The position numbers were made by a program, and so were the translations under genes. 36,962 nt of DNA from CBDHFQ01 sp965262565 (GTDB lineage Bacteria; Bacteroidota; Bacteroidia; J057), in the NCBI GenBank assembly GCA_965262565.1, contig CBDHFQ010000021.1:1-36962 (forward strand), written 5' to 3'. Positions within the stretch are counted from its first letter, which is position 1. The number at the start of each line of letters is the position of its first letter. Below the pieces are notes generated by a model that saw only the letters and a list, made by a program, of their open reading frames with translations, did not search any database and was not told the DNA's origin. Of the stretch, positions 17,603 to 25,160 are shown piece by piece.

Positions 17603-18025
17603 TTAATGACACACCCTCCTATATCTGTAGACAGGTCGAACAAAAGCACGTCTGTGTAAAAATCGGTTATAACCAAACCCATAAGCTGGTCCGAAAGCTC
17701 CATAATACCCTACCCTATTTCTATAAGGATCATTCAGATCTTGAATCGCCTCCAACTTATTTCGCTCCTGCGTCAATTCCTTCCGAACCGCTCTCAATTC
17801 ACTCTTCAACACCTCTTCCTCTCTTTCACTCAATGTCCTTCTATCGATGGCTTTCAATGCTTTCTTCTCTTCTTCCAACTGATCAATTCTATCCACTAAC
17901 CTACTGATGGTCGCCGCTTCATCATATACTTCGGCTTCTTGTGCGTACATTGTACCAATGGTGATATACATAGCTACCAACATCATCGTAACATTCTTAA
18001 GGGACTTCTTCATTTTGTTGTTCAT
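17603..18025 (-). CDS. secreted coiled-coil protein with aromatic/Arg-rich tail (paralogue B)
   Basis: A 140-residue paralogue of the 16712-17149 product: signal peptide (VTMMLVAMYITIGTMYAQ), then the shared block EAATISRLVDRID, EEEKKALKAI and a long charged helix with ERNKLEAIQDLNDPYRNR, then GYYGAFGPAYGFGYNR. The tail is more basic (RRAFVRPVYRYRRVCH) than in paralogue A. The strong match in the helix and the diverged tails point to an old duplication with relaxed tails. Function unknown. It lies downstream of the DGR operon on the same strand but is separated from it by a candidate terminator. Confidence 0.7.
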   Translation of the reverse strand: MNNKMKKSLKNVTMMLVAMYITIGTMYAQEAEVYDEAATISRLVDRIDQLEEEKKALKAIDRRTLSEREEEVLKSELRAVRKELTQERNKLEAIQDLNDPYRNRVGYYGAFGPAYGFGYNRFLHRRAFVRPVYRYRRVCH

Positions 18026-18167
18026 TGTATTGTTTCTTTGTTGTGTAATATTAATGTAAACACCTGTTTATCGTGGGAGAAGAGCAGAAGTAAGGGCGAA
18101 AAGGATGAGCGTGGACAGGAATTGCCTGAACGCGTATTATAAGTGAGCAAACGTGTAAACGGAAGAA

Positions 18168-18214
18168 AAAGCCCCACAATCCTCCCTCTTTCAGCCTCTC
18201 TTACTAAAGGGAGG
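18168..18214 (-). terminator. candidate terminator of the DGR operon
   Basis: On the minus strand CCTCCCT (18208-18214) pairs with AGGGAGG (18181-18187), extended by TTT/AAA with one bulge. GTGGGGCTTTTTC follows. It lies about 115 bases beyond the template repeat, so TR would be within the transcript. Confidence 0.55.
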
Positions 18215-18326
18215 AGCTACATCACGCTTTGGCTTTGAATAACTCAAAACGCAGGACCACCCACGGGACGGAATAGCACTATCCAGGCTGATCCTTGAAC
18301 CATCCCTGTCCTATAACTTTCCGTAT

Positions 18327-18448
18327 TGAGAAGACGAAACCCAACGTTGTTGTTCCTGTTGTCGGGATTGTTGTTGTTGCGGTTAGCTACACGACAGTTG
18401 ATCGGATTGTTGTTCCAACTGCCCCCGCGAAGAACCCGGTTGTCGCCT
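18327..18448 (-). repeat. DGR template repeat (TR)
   Basis: This 122-base segment aligns with the 3' end of the large FGE-domain gene (20525-20649). Read on the minus strand in the target frame it would encode GDNRVLRGGSWNNN, then NRNNNNPDNRNNNVGFRLL, with 14 Asn codons, all AAC or AAT. Mutating the first two A of AAY can never yield a stop codon, which is typical of DGR templates. All 18 substitutions against the VR fall on TR adenines. TR starts on the last base of the reverse transcriptase stop codon and is presumably transcribed as the 3' part of the operon to serve as the RNA template. Confidence 0.96.
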
Positions 18449-19443
18449 TACATGTGGATGCCCCTTAACGCTTTGCGAAGACTAACACTGTCAAAACTAC
18501 GCCAATACGCATAATAACTGTTCAAACTGGCTTGATATTGCTCTTCAGACATTGTTCCCCTTTCAAATTCCCATCGTTTCCGCTTCAGTCTTCGAATCAA
18601 CCGCTGAAGGTTTTCCTGACGAATTCGCATCAAAGAGGGAAAAATACGTGCTCCTAAAAATGGTAATCCATGTCGCCGATGATTGATTAAGGTCGCCTTA
18701 TCTTTTAAGCTCAACATCAATTTATCCTCTAAAAAAGAAGAAATCGCATTCAAATATCGTTTAACCTCCGTTCTTTTATGCCCCCACCATACAAAATCAT
18801 CCATATAACGCACATATCCCTTGAGCCGCAATTCTTCTTTCACAAAATGATCCAAAGGATTCAAATACACATTCGCAAAAAACTGACTGGTCAGATTTCC
18901 GACGGGCAATCCTTTTCCCCCTTCTCCTCCATTCGCTAACATATATTGGATCAATGTGAGAAGTGCCTGATCTTTTATTTTTCGTTCCAACAGCCGAAGC
19001 AGAATTTCATGATCGATAGAAGCGAAATATTGATGAATGTCTGATTTTCCGTACCAATAGAATGACTTGAGATAATGCTGCGCCCTGGCTCTAGCGGCAT
19101 GAACCCCTTTCCCTTTTCGGGTAGCGTAGGAATCAAAGATAAAACAGCGTTCATAGATCGGTTCGAATACACCTACCACAGCATGATGAATCACTCGGTC
19201 TCGAAAAGGAGCTACAGCAATTTGCCGTTCTTTAGGATCGTAAATCTTGAAAAAACGATAAGCAGCAGGGCGATAAGTTCCCGCTTTCAACCTTCTGGAT
19301 AACTCCAATAATTCGTATTCCAATCGAAAGCTAAATTCCATGCTTTCGTGGGTCTTACCACTTCCTTTGAGCGCTTTTTTGTAGGAACGATACAAATGAC
19401 CAAAATCACTGACCTTATCCATTAAATAACCTACTCGCTTCAT
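18448..19443 (-). CDS. DGR reverse transcriptase
   Basis: This enzyme copies the template-repeat RNA into cDNA with errors at adenine, for insertion into the variable repeat. In the 331-residue product I see the first catalytic aspartate block KSDIHQYFASID (Asp135), the motif VGNLTSQ (181-187) and the active site YMDD (213-216). VGNLTSQ is the DGR-type form, in place of the QGxxxSP of retroviral and group II enzymes. A thumb-like basic region (LQRLIRRLKRKRWEFERG) follows. Length and motif order match DGR enzymes. It starts 10 bases after the Avd gene ends. Its TAA stop overlaps the first base of TR, so coding and template sequences abut with no spacer. Confidence 0.96.
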   Translation of the reverse strand: MKRVGYLMDKVSDFGHLYRSYKKALKGSGKTHESMEFSFRLEYELLELSRRLKAGTYRPAAYRFFKIYDPKERQIAVAPFRDRVIHHAVVGVFEPIYERCFIFDSYATRKGKGVHAARARAQHYLKSFYWYGKSDIHQYFASIDHEILLRLLERKIKDQALLTLIQYMLANGGEGGKGLPVGNLTSQFFANVYLNPLDHFVKEELRLKGYVRYMDDFVWWGHKRTEVKRYLNAISSFLEDKLMLSLKDKATLINHRRHGLPFLGARIFPSLMRIRQENLQRLIRRLKRKRWEFERGTMSEEQYQASLNSYYAYWRSFDSVSLRKALRGIHM

Positions 19444-19453
19444 ATGTGTATTG

Positions 19454-19792
19454 CTAAGATTGTTTTAGCCAACCACCAACCATTTTTCCTGCAAAATCTA
19501 CCTGCTCTGAAATGTACACATATTGCCGGTGAGAGATATACTTGCGCTGAAAGCATATGCGAAAGAACACTCGCAGCTTTTCCAACAGCAAATTAATCTG
19601 ACGTAGCAGAGGTTTCTTTTGCTTGCGGTAAATAACCTCCACAATGTATTCCATGACTTCCAGGCTCATAGAGATGATGCGACTACTAATGGTAAAACGG
19701 GTATGTTTAGGCATGGCTTCACACCGATCCATGATCCAGTCCAGTGTCTTGGCCCAATGCACGAACAACGGGTAATCAATAGTTTTGCTCAT
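19454..19792 (-). CDS. avd: DGR accessory variability determinant (Avd-like four-helix bundle)
   Basis: A 112-residue all-helical basic protein. The pattern of four amphipathic helices (LFVHWAKTLDWIMDRCEAMPK; ISSRIISMSLEVMEYIVEVIY; LLRQINLLLEKLRVFFRICF; YISEQVDFAGKMVGGWLK) is that of the four-helix-bundle/Avd family. In characterised DGRs Avd forms a pentameric barrel that binds the reverse transcriptase and template RNA and is needed for mutagenic retrohoming. Position between the HRDC gene (17-bp overlap) and the reverse transcriptase gene supports this. The identification rests on helix pattern and context rather than on a catalytic motif. Confidence 0.9.
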   Translation of the reverse strand: MSKTIDYPLFVHWAKTLDWIMDRCEAMPKHTRFTISSRIISMSLEVMEYIVEVIYRKQKKPLLRQINLLLEKLRVFFRICFQRKYISHRQYVYISEQVDFAGKMVGGWLKQS

Positions 19793-20315
19793 CTTGATAA
19801 AAGGTATTAATCAAATCGACAATTTCTTTTCCGTATTTCTCCCTTTTCTTGGTTCCAAATCCCTTGATCAATTCAAATCCTTTCATCGTGTTCACTTTTT
19901 CCTTTACTATCAGCACCAAATCAGAATTTTTAGCAATCACAAAAGGGGGTATTCCCTCTTCATCTGCCTTATCATTCCGCCAATGCCTCAATTTATCATA
20001 TAACAGTTTTTGCGGATCATTTAGCTCTTTAGTTAGTTCCTCTGATTCTTTCTTGCCAGTAGCGACATCCTTCTTTTTCGAGCCTACAGCTATTTCATAT
20101 TCAAGCATAAAAGTCCAGTAAGCCCCCAGCGAATTCGTAAAAAAGTGGGTGTACATTTGATGGATGTATTTATTCATACAAAATTTCTCCAGCAGCTCTC
20201 CATCGAAGCCACGTAATTTTTCCTCAAAGGGAATGGTAATAATCGTAAATGCCATAAGAATATTTTTTGACAAGTACCTCAAAAAATAACAGGACATTTG
20301 CTGACTATGTATCAA
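19776..20315 (-). CDS. HRDC domain protein, DGR accessory
   Basis: The C-terminal half (about residues 95-175) is an HRDC fold: DPQKLLYDKLRHWRNDKADEE, then GIPPFVIAKNSDLVLIVKE and MKGFELIKGFGTKKREKYGKE, with the helix-hairpin-like GFG turn. HRDC domains bind nucleic acid in RecQ helicases and RNase D and occur as small accessory genes in some DGRs. The N-terminal half (IITIPFEEKLRGFDGELLEKF) looks like a helical adaptor found with such proteins. The likely true start is ATG at 20253-20255, which removes an odd 20-residue leader. The gene overlaps avd by 17 bp, implying translational coupling. A role in the DGR RNA/cDNA complex is inferred. Confidence 0.85.
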   Translation of the reverse strand: MIHSQQMSCYFLRYLSKNILMAFTIITIPFEEKLRGFDGELLEKFCMNKYIHQMYTHFFTNSLGAYWTFMLEYEIAVGSKKKDVATGKKESEELTKELNDPQKLLYDKLRHWRNDKADEEGIPPFVIAKNSDLVLIVKEKVNTMKGFELIKGFGTKKREKYGKEIVDLINTFYQDEQNY

Positions 20316-20410
20316 ACAAAAGAAAACATATTTTGAAGACTGGCACCATCTCTTTGTGAAAATATATATCGACTACCCCAGAGAGCGATATTCCATTTCC
20401 TGGAATATTT

Positions 20411-20460
20411 CCCCGGCGAGGAAGGCTTTCGGCTTTCCTTCGGAGCCTTCGCCTTCCTGT
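20411..20460. other. GC-rich imperfect inverted repeat downstream of the variable repeat
   Basis: GAAGGCT (20421-20427) pairs with AGCCTTC (20444-20450); overlapping pairings such as GGAAGGC/GCCTTCC are also possible. The block is clearly GC-richer than its surroundings and begins about 65 bases beyond the VR end. In the Bordetella phage DGR a hairpin/cruciform after the initiation site promotes retrohoming, so this is a candidate counterpart. Confidence 0.45.
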
Positions 20461-20513
20461 TTTCCCACCCGCTAATCCGCCACCAGAAACTCATAAGGTA
20501 AAAAAACAAAAAC

Positions 20514-23500
20514 TTAATCCTTCCTGAGAAGACGAAACCCAACGACGTAGTACCCCTGAAGTACGGGAACGATGTAGTAGCGGTAAGCTACACGACAGTA
20601 GATCGGAACGTCGCTCCAACTGCCCCCGCGAAGAACCCGGCTGTCGCCTCCGGCGGGTCCTTTAGGCTCATATATGGGATCCGAAATCTCCGATATATCG
20701 GGAGGAAATGATTCATACCAATCAGCACACCATTCCCACACATTTCCACTCATATCGTATATTCCTAACTCATTGGGACGTTTCGATTTTATTGGATGCG
20801 TACGACCTCCTGAGTTGTCCCTATACCACGCCACTAAGTCCAGATTATCGCTCCCTGCATATATAGTAGATTCTGCTTTATGACCTCCTTTAGCGGCATA
20901 TTCCCATTGGGCCTCTGTCGGTAATTGGTAAGATTTCCCTCTTCGTTCGCTCAACCACTCCGCATAAGCCACTGCGTCGTACCAAGACACATAAATAGCA
21001 GGATGATCTAATCTGCTTAACTTATAATACCCTCCAGAAACTCGGGAAGAAAGGAATGACCTGTGATATTGATTCTCTTCTTGTAAGAAATACAGATATT
21101 GCCCTACTGTTACTTCATGCTCATCCATATAAAAATCATCTAATTGAACCGGATGTAAAGGTTCTGGGGTTGGTCTATAATCTTTTCTTACATCCTCTGC
21201 CAGTTTTGTAAACGTGGTCGTATCCTCCTCTCCCATCATAAAGGTTCCGCCTCGTACATACATAGACGGAGTTCGATAAAAATCTAAAGAGACTAAAATA
21301 GGTATTTCATTTCGCTGAATGTACGTTTTTTGATCTGCATTGAACACTGTAACATAACTGCTATCTAAGCTTACTGTCTTAGGCTTAATATATGGCCTAT
21401 CGCTAATCTGAAGGGACATGGGCCATAAAGAATGAAATGCGTTTGGAGCCCTAGGCGTTTTTACCTTTAAACTAAATCGTCCCTCTTCATCTGTTCTTCG
21501 AATATCTCCATGTTCAGTAGCTTCAATTCTCACACCTGCAAACCCTACACTCGAATCTACCACCCAGCCTATTTTTCCTATAATGGTCCAGATCTGGGCT
21601 GGCTCCATTGTCCAGTTAATCCTCGTGGTATCTTCTCTTAATTCAAGAACCGTATCTATGTCCATAAAGCGATCGTCATTACTCCCTATTTCTAGCTCTA
21701 ATGATCCATATCCCATTCTGGGAAGTTCGAATACATATCTCCCACTATCTAAGGGTTCGTAAGCATAAGCAGCATCGAATCCTAAATCTTCCACTTTCTT
21801 TTGACTTCCGTTCTCAGATACTTCTACAATGAGTACATAAGCTGGCATAGATCCATTAAACTTTCTGATCACACTCGCAGTAGTTTCCTGTTTATCTCCT
21901 CCCTTTAAAAATGCTCTTTGTAAGCCTTTGACGATAATATCTCCTTGTTGCATAAGCGTATCCCTATAAAAGGAACTAAGGGTTGTATCGTGTAAATAAA
22001 GAGAGTCTAATGCCATAAAGGAAGGAATCGCTTTTTCAGGATGTTCGCTCATCAAGTAAGTTGACCCAGCCACAAATAAAATATCCTGCCTGATAGAATC
22101 CGTTACATAAGCTTGGTTAGAGAGATCAACGAACATGTGAGCCGCAGAATCTATTTCTCCATGTGCATAAACTCTACAGGCTTCATTAAATCGGGCAGCC
22201 AGTAAATTCGTCATGGCTTTATTATAAGTTGAGTCCTTATTCCAAGCCTCTTGAAAGTATGTTATAGCGCGACTCAATAAGTCCGAAGAATCAACACGGC
22301 TTTCAATCTTTTGATCGATACTATCATAAACTATTTTTCCCCGATAATTTTGCCATTTGGCTTGTTCTCTGATAGTTAAATCCGTTCTCAGATGTTTCTC
22401 CTGATACGGTTTTCTGGGTTTTTGGCCAGAATATAAAAAGCCCAATACCCAAACGAATCCTATGAGTCCCAACATTCCCAGAAATCGCACATGATTCTTA
22501 AATCCGAAGAAGGGAATATTCCCTTTATATAATTCCCTGGGCAGTGGGATCAATAAAGGGTGATGTTCTTTACTACTTAAAACACGGATAGATACGATAT
22601 CTTCCAGGTCGTGTTCATCTACTCCCGCATCCACTAAATCATCTGTTAACTGTTGTTTCTTTCCTTCATTCTGATAGCGATAGATCGCCAGTAAGGTTTT
22701 TTGCTTTTGTCTCGCATAGGAATCCTGAGGGATATCTTGATGAGGTTGTTCTAATATCTCAATCAAATACGTTCGAACTTCCTTTAAAAATTCAGGATCA
22801 TTCTTCCATAAGTAATCAAATAAATGTGCTCGTAGCGGTTCAGGCATTTTTCCCTCTCTTAGCCAGGGAAGTCGTAATAATTTTCTCAATGTATCAGTAG
22901 ATAATTGCTGTTGGATGAGGGAAGCATTCGCAGGAAAATAACCTAACATCTTTCCATAAGCTAATGTCATCTCCCAATAGCATTCAGGATACACTGCACA
23001 GGCAGCCAACCACCTTAATCCCTCTTCTCCCAGATAAGATGTCAACGAAGGAATTACAGACGCCTCCACTGATTGTCCTAACATCAAATCTAAGGGCAGA
23101 GATTCTTCTCCCTCTTGCCATGTAAGAATGGAAGGATTCACCGCTTCTTCCCCTGTCCAGATGCGCACCAATGTTTCCATCCCAGCCTCATTAGCCGGAA
23201 GCACATTAAATAGTTTCAATGCTTCCATTTCCGGCTTTCCCCATTCACTTCCTGGACGCACCACCATCCATGCCCGATAAGCCCAACTTTTAAAGAGTTC
23301 TGCTTTATTCAATAATCGATCTGTTGCAGGATCTAAGATTCCACTGACATTTCCAATGATAATTAATCTGTAATTCTGATAGGTAGTCGCTTCCTCGTAC
23401 AGGAAAAATTCTGGCTCCGATCTTTGGCGATCTTTAAAACACAACATGGGGTCATCCTCAAAATACCAGGCCTTAGCGGTAATATCTCTTTCATTTAAGG

Positions 23501-25160
23501 CTGCTACCAATTCATCAAAATAACGACAGCTTTGATCTTCTACCTGTTGTTGCTGAATCAGAAATAGATATTGTACTCCTTGAAATCGAGGGCGAAAAAT
23601 CAATTGGAGAAAGCCCCAATGTTCGACTGTACGCTTTAAAGAAGAAGGCACATCCAGTTCTTCCGCTTCACTGGCTTGTTGACGTCTTAACAACAAGGCA
23701 GCCTGTTCAAATCCGGGGCTTCGGAATAAATTTAGGGGTGGGCGATCTATTTTTAACTCATAGTCCAATGGCAGATCCAGATTTTTACTCGTATCTAATA
23801 CCTTCTTGCGTTTCCTCCACAAATAGACTTCATATATCAAACCTGCTAAGATTAATAAGCCACTTATGGTTAGGACAAAAGGATTCTTCCACGGATCTAC
23901 ATAAGGTTTAATTAAATCAGGAATCTCTTCATCGACCAATTCCATTTCAGGGATGCGTATCAATTCTTCTATCTCTTCTTCTTCTGTAATGTATGGAAAG
24001 GTGTTGCTCCTCCTGTGATGAAATCTTAAGGTATCTCCATTGTCCCGAATATAGAGCCGCTGATATTCCAGTTCCACCAAAGGGGTAGTTCCCGGCCTTA
24101 TGTCATGTTCCAGAGTATCTCCTTCTACTTCCACACTATCCATATACCATTGCAATTGTTCCTCCATCTGATAAGCAGAAAGGCTATCTAACATCCAATG
24201 ATCCCAAATAGGATACAGGGCTGAATACATAGGTGGGGGCTTAAGGGGGGGTTCAGTGATAGACGGAGCTAACACTTTTTGATTCCTTCCTGGGATAGAT
24301 AAATCATCTATCTCTACCTGTAGGGGAGAAGGCTGGTACATATTTTCAACATCCAGATAACTTGAATCCATTTTCCCACTGGCATAACGATGGATTATCC
24401 TAAAGCCATTCAGATGTGAGTATGCATTTGGTAAGTCTAATCTATTATTGGTTTGTCTTTTATAAAGATCCAATTGAAAATTAACATAGCTTGCAAAACT
24501 ATCTACGGCTAATTCTTCATATATATTAAAATCATAAACTTCATCGATCAGATCTATATATACTCCAGTTTTATTAACCGTATCCAGATACTGATCATAT
24601 TGCCCATCCCATCTATGCACTTTCCATCTTCGGCTAGCCACAGCATCCAATGTTCTTCCCCAAATACGATCCTCCTTAGTGGTGTCTTCTAACCATAAGC
24701 TTTCAGTATAAGGCAGCACAACTCCTCTTGCTCCCGGTATTGCTTCTTCCTTAAATAATTTAAACATTAATAACCCCACAGCAGCAAATAACAACATCCC
24801 CGCTCCCGCTAACCATAATATGGGCTTCGGCTCATTGGTACGACCTTCCTTTTCTTCCTTCTTTATGATCTTCCCATCAGGAAAAGGCTTTCCATAACAC
24901 AGATCAAACTGCTCATCAAATACCTGGAGCATCTCCTCATTGGAACAAAGAATCGTCCCTAACTTGATCTTTAATTCTTTATATTCATCCCAATCCTCAC
25001 TTTCCCCACGATCTACTTCTGTTCTTTCTTGTTTCCGTTGATCCCAAATATTGAGTAATTGATGGATTCGTGCGTATTCTTCTATCCCAATAAGGAAGCC
25101 CTGTCCTTTCAACTTTTCCAACAAGGACTCAAAAGGGATGATATGAAAGTTGGGATTCAC
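20514..25160 (-). CDS. DGR target: three-TM protein with CoxE-like N-terminus, degenerate vWA-like domain and variable FGE/C-type-lectin domain
   Basis: Layout of the 1548 residues: 1-95 helical, like the N-terminus of MoxR-associated CoxE-type vWA proteins (LLEKLKGQGFLIG, then FDEQFDLCYG); TM at 113-135; a presumed extracytoplasmic segment (about 140-425); TM at 427-447; a vWA-like Rossmann domain at about 525-670 (YLFLIQQQQV, IIIGNVSGILDP, VLPANEAGMETL) in which the MIDAS DxSxS position is degenerate; TM at 892-910; a TPR-like helical stretch (960-1085); a carboxypeptidase-regulatory-like beta domain (1190-1235); and an FGE-sulfatase-type lectin-fold domain (1297-1546: GGTFMMG, LPTEAQWEYAA, MSGNVWEWCADW, LRGGSW). 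The last 41 residues are the DGR variable repeat. The start overlaps the CHAT gene by ATGA. Likely a hypervariable membrane sensor whose cytosolic vWA part works with the MoxR ATPase. Confidence 0.93.
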   Translation of the reverse strand: MNPNFHIIPFESLLEKLKGQGFLIGIEEYARIHQLLNIWDQRKQERTEVDRGESEDWDEYKELKIKLGTILCSNEEMLQVFDEQFDLCYGKPFPDGKIIKKEEKEGRTNEPKPILWLAGAGMLLFAAVGLLMFKLFKEEAIPGARGVVLPYTESLWLEDTTKEDRIWGRTLDAVASRRWKVHRWDGQYDQYLDTVNKTGVYIDLIDEVYDFNIYEELAVDSFASYVNFQLDLYKRQTNNRLDLPNAYSHLNGFRIIHRYASGKMDSSYLDVENMYQPSPLQVEIDDLSIPGRNQKVLAPSITEPPLKPPPMYSALYPIWDHWMLDSLSAYQMEEQLQWYMDSVEVEGDTLEHDIRPGTTPLVELEYQRLYIRDNGDTLRFHHRRSNTFPYITEEEEIEELIRIPEMELVDEEIPDLIKPYVDPWKNPFVLTISGLLILAGLIYEVYLWRKRKKVLDTSKNLDLPLDYELKIDRPPLNLFRSPGFEQAALLLRRQQASEAEELDVPSSLKRTVEHWGFLQLIFRPRFQGVQYLFLIQQQQVEDQSCRYFDELVAALNERDITAKAWYFEDDPMLCFKDRQRSEPEFFLYEEATTYQNYRLIIIGNVSGILDPATDRLLNKAELFKSWAYRAWMVVRPGSEWGKPEMEALKLFNVLPANEAGMETLVRIWTGEEAVNPSILTWQEGEESLPLDLMLGQSVEASVIPSLTSYLGEEGLRWLAACAVYPECYWEMTLAYGKMLGYFPANASLIQQQLSTDTLRKLLRLPWLREGKMPEPLRAHLFDYLWKNDPEFLKEVRTYLIEILEQPHQDIPQDSYARQKQKTLLAIYRYQNEGKKQQLTDDLVDAGVDEHDLEDIVSIRVLSSKEHHPLLIPLPRELYKGNIPFFGFKNHVRFLGMLGLIGFVWVLGFLYSGQKPRKPYQEKHLRTDLTIREQAKWQNYRGKIVYDSIDQKIESRVDSSDLLSRAITYFQEAWNKDSTYNKAMTNLLAARFNEACRVYAHGEIDSAAHMFVDLSNQAYVTDSIRQDILFVAGSTYLMSEHPEKAIPSFMALDSLYLHDTTLSSFYRDTLMQQGDIIVKGLQRAFLKGGDKQETTASVIRKFNGSMPAYVLIVEVSENGSQKKVEDLGFDAAYAYEPLDSGRYVFELPRMGYGSLELEIGSNDDRFMDIDTVLELREDTTRINWTMEPAQIWTIIGKIGWVVDSSVGFAGVRIEATEHGDIRRTDEEGRFSLKVKTPRAPNAFHSLWPMSLQISDRPYIKPKTVSLDSSYVTVFNADQKTYIQRNEIPILVSLDFYRTPSMYVRGGTFMMGEEDTTTFTKLAEDVRKDYRPTPEPLHPVQLDDFYMDEHEVTVGQYLYFLQEENQYHRSFLSSRVSGGYYKLSRLDHPAIYVSWYDAVAYAEWLSERRGKSYQLPTEAQWEYAAKGGHKAESTIYAGSDNLDLVAWYRDNSGGRTHPIKSKRPNELGIYDMSGNVWEWCADWYESFPPDISEISDPIYEPKGPAGGDSRVLRGGSWSDVPIYCRVAYRYYIVPVLQGYYVVGFRLLRKD
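20525..20649 (-). repeat. DGR variable repeat (VR) at the 3' end of the FGE-domain gene
   Basis: These 125 bases encode residues 1505-1545 of the 1548-residue protein (GDSRVLRGGSWSDVP to VVGFRLL). Against TR there are 18 substitutions, all at template adenines (12 A-to-T, 6 A-to-G, no A-to-C), and a frame-preserving net insertion of 3 bases near 20551-20563. The last 19 bases (GTTGGGTTTCGTCTTCTCA) are identical in TR and are the candidate initiation-of-homing region. The stop codon lies 12 bases further on. Confidence 0.96.

Noticed and set aside
18326..18514. 62-codon plus-strand frame across TR
   Set aside because: It is the antisense reading of the template repeat and the RT 3' end; its Leu-rich sequence reflects GTT runs opposite AAC codons.
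20312..20542. 76-codon minus-strand frame overlapping the end of the DGR target gene
   Set aside because: It reads the VR-adjacent region in another frame, spans the candidate homing hairpin and has low-complexity basic sequence; likely non-coding.
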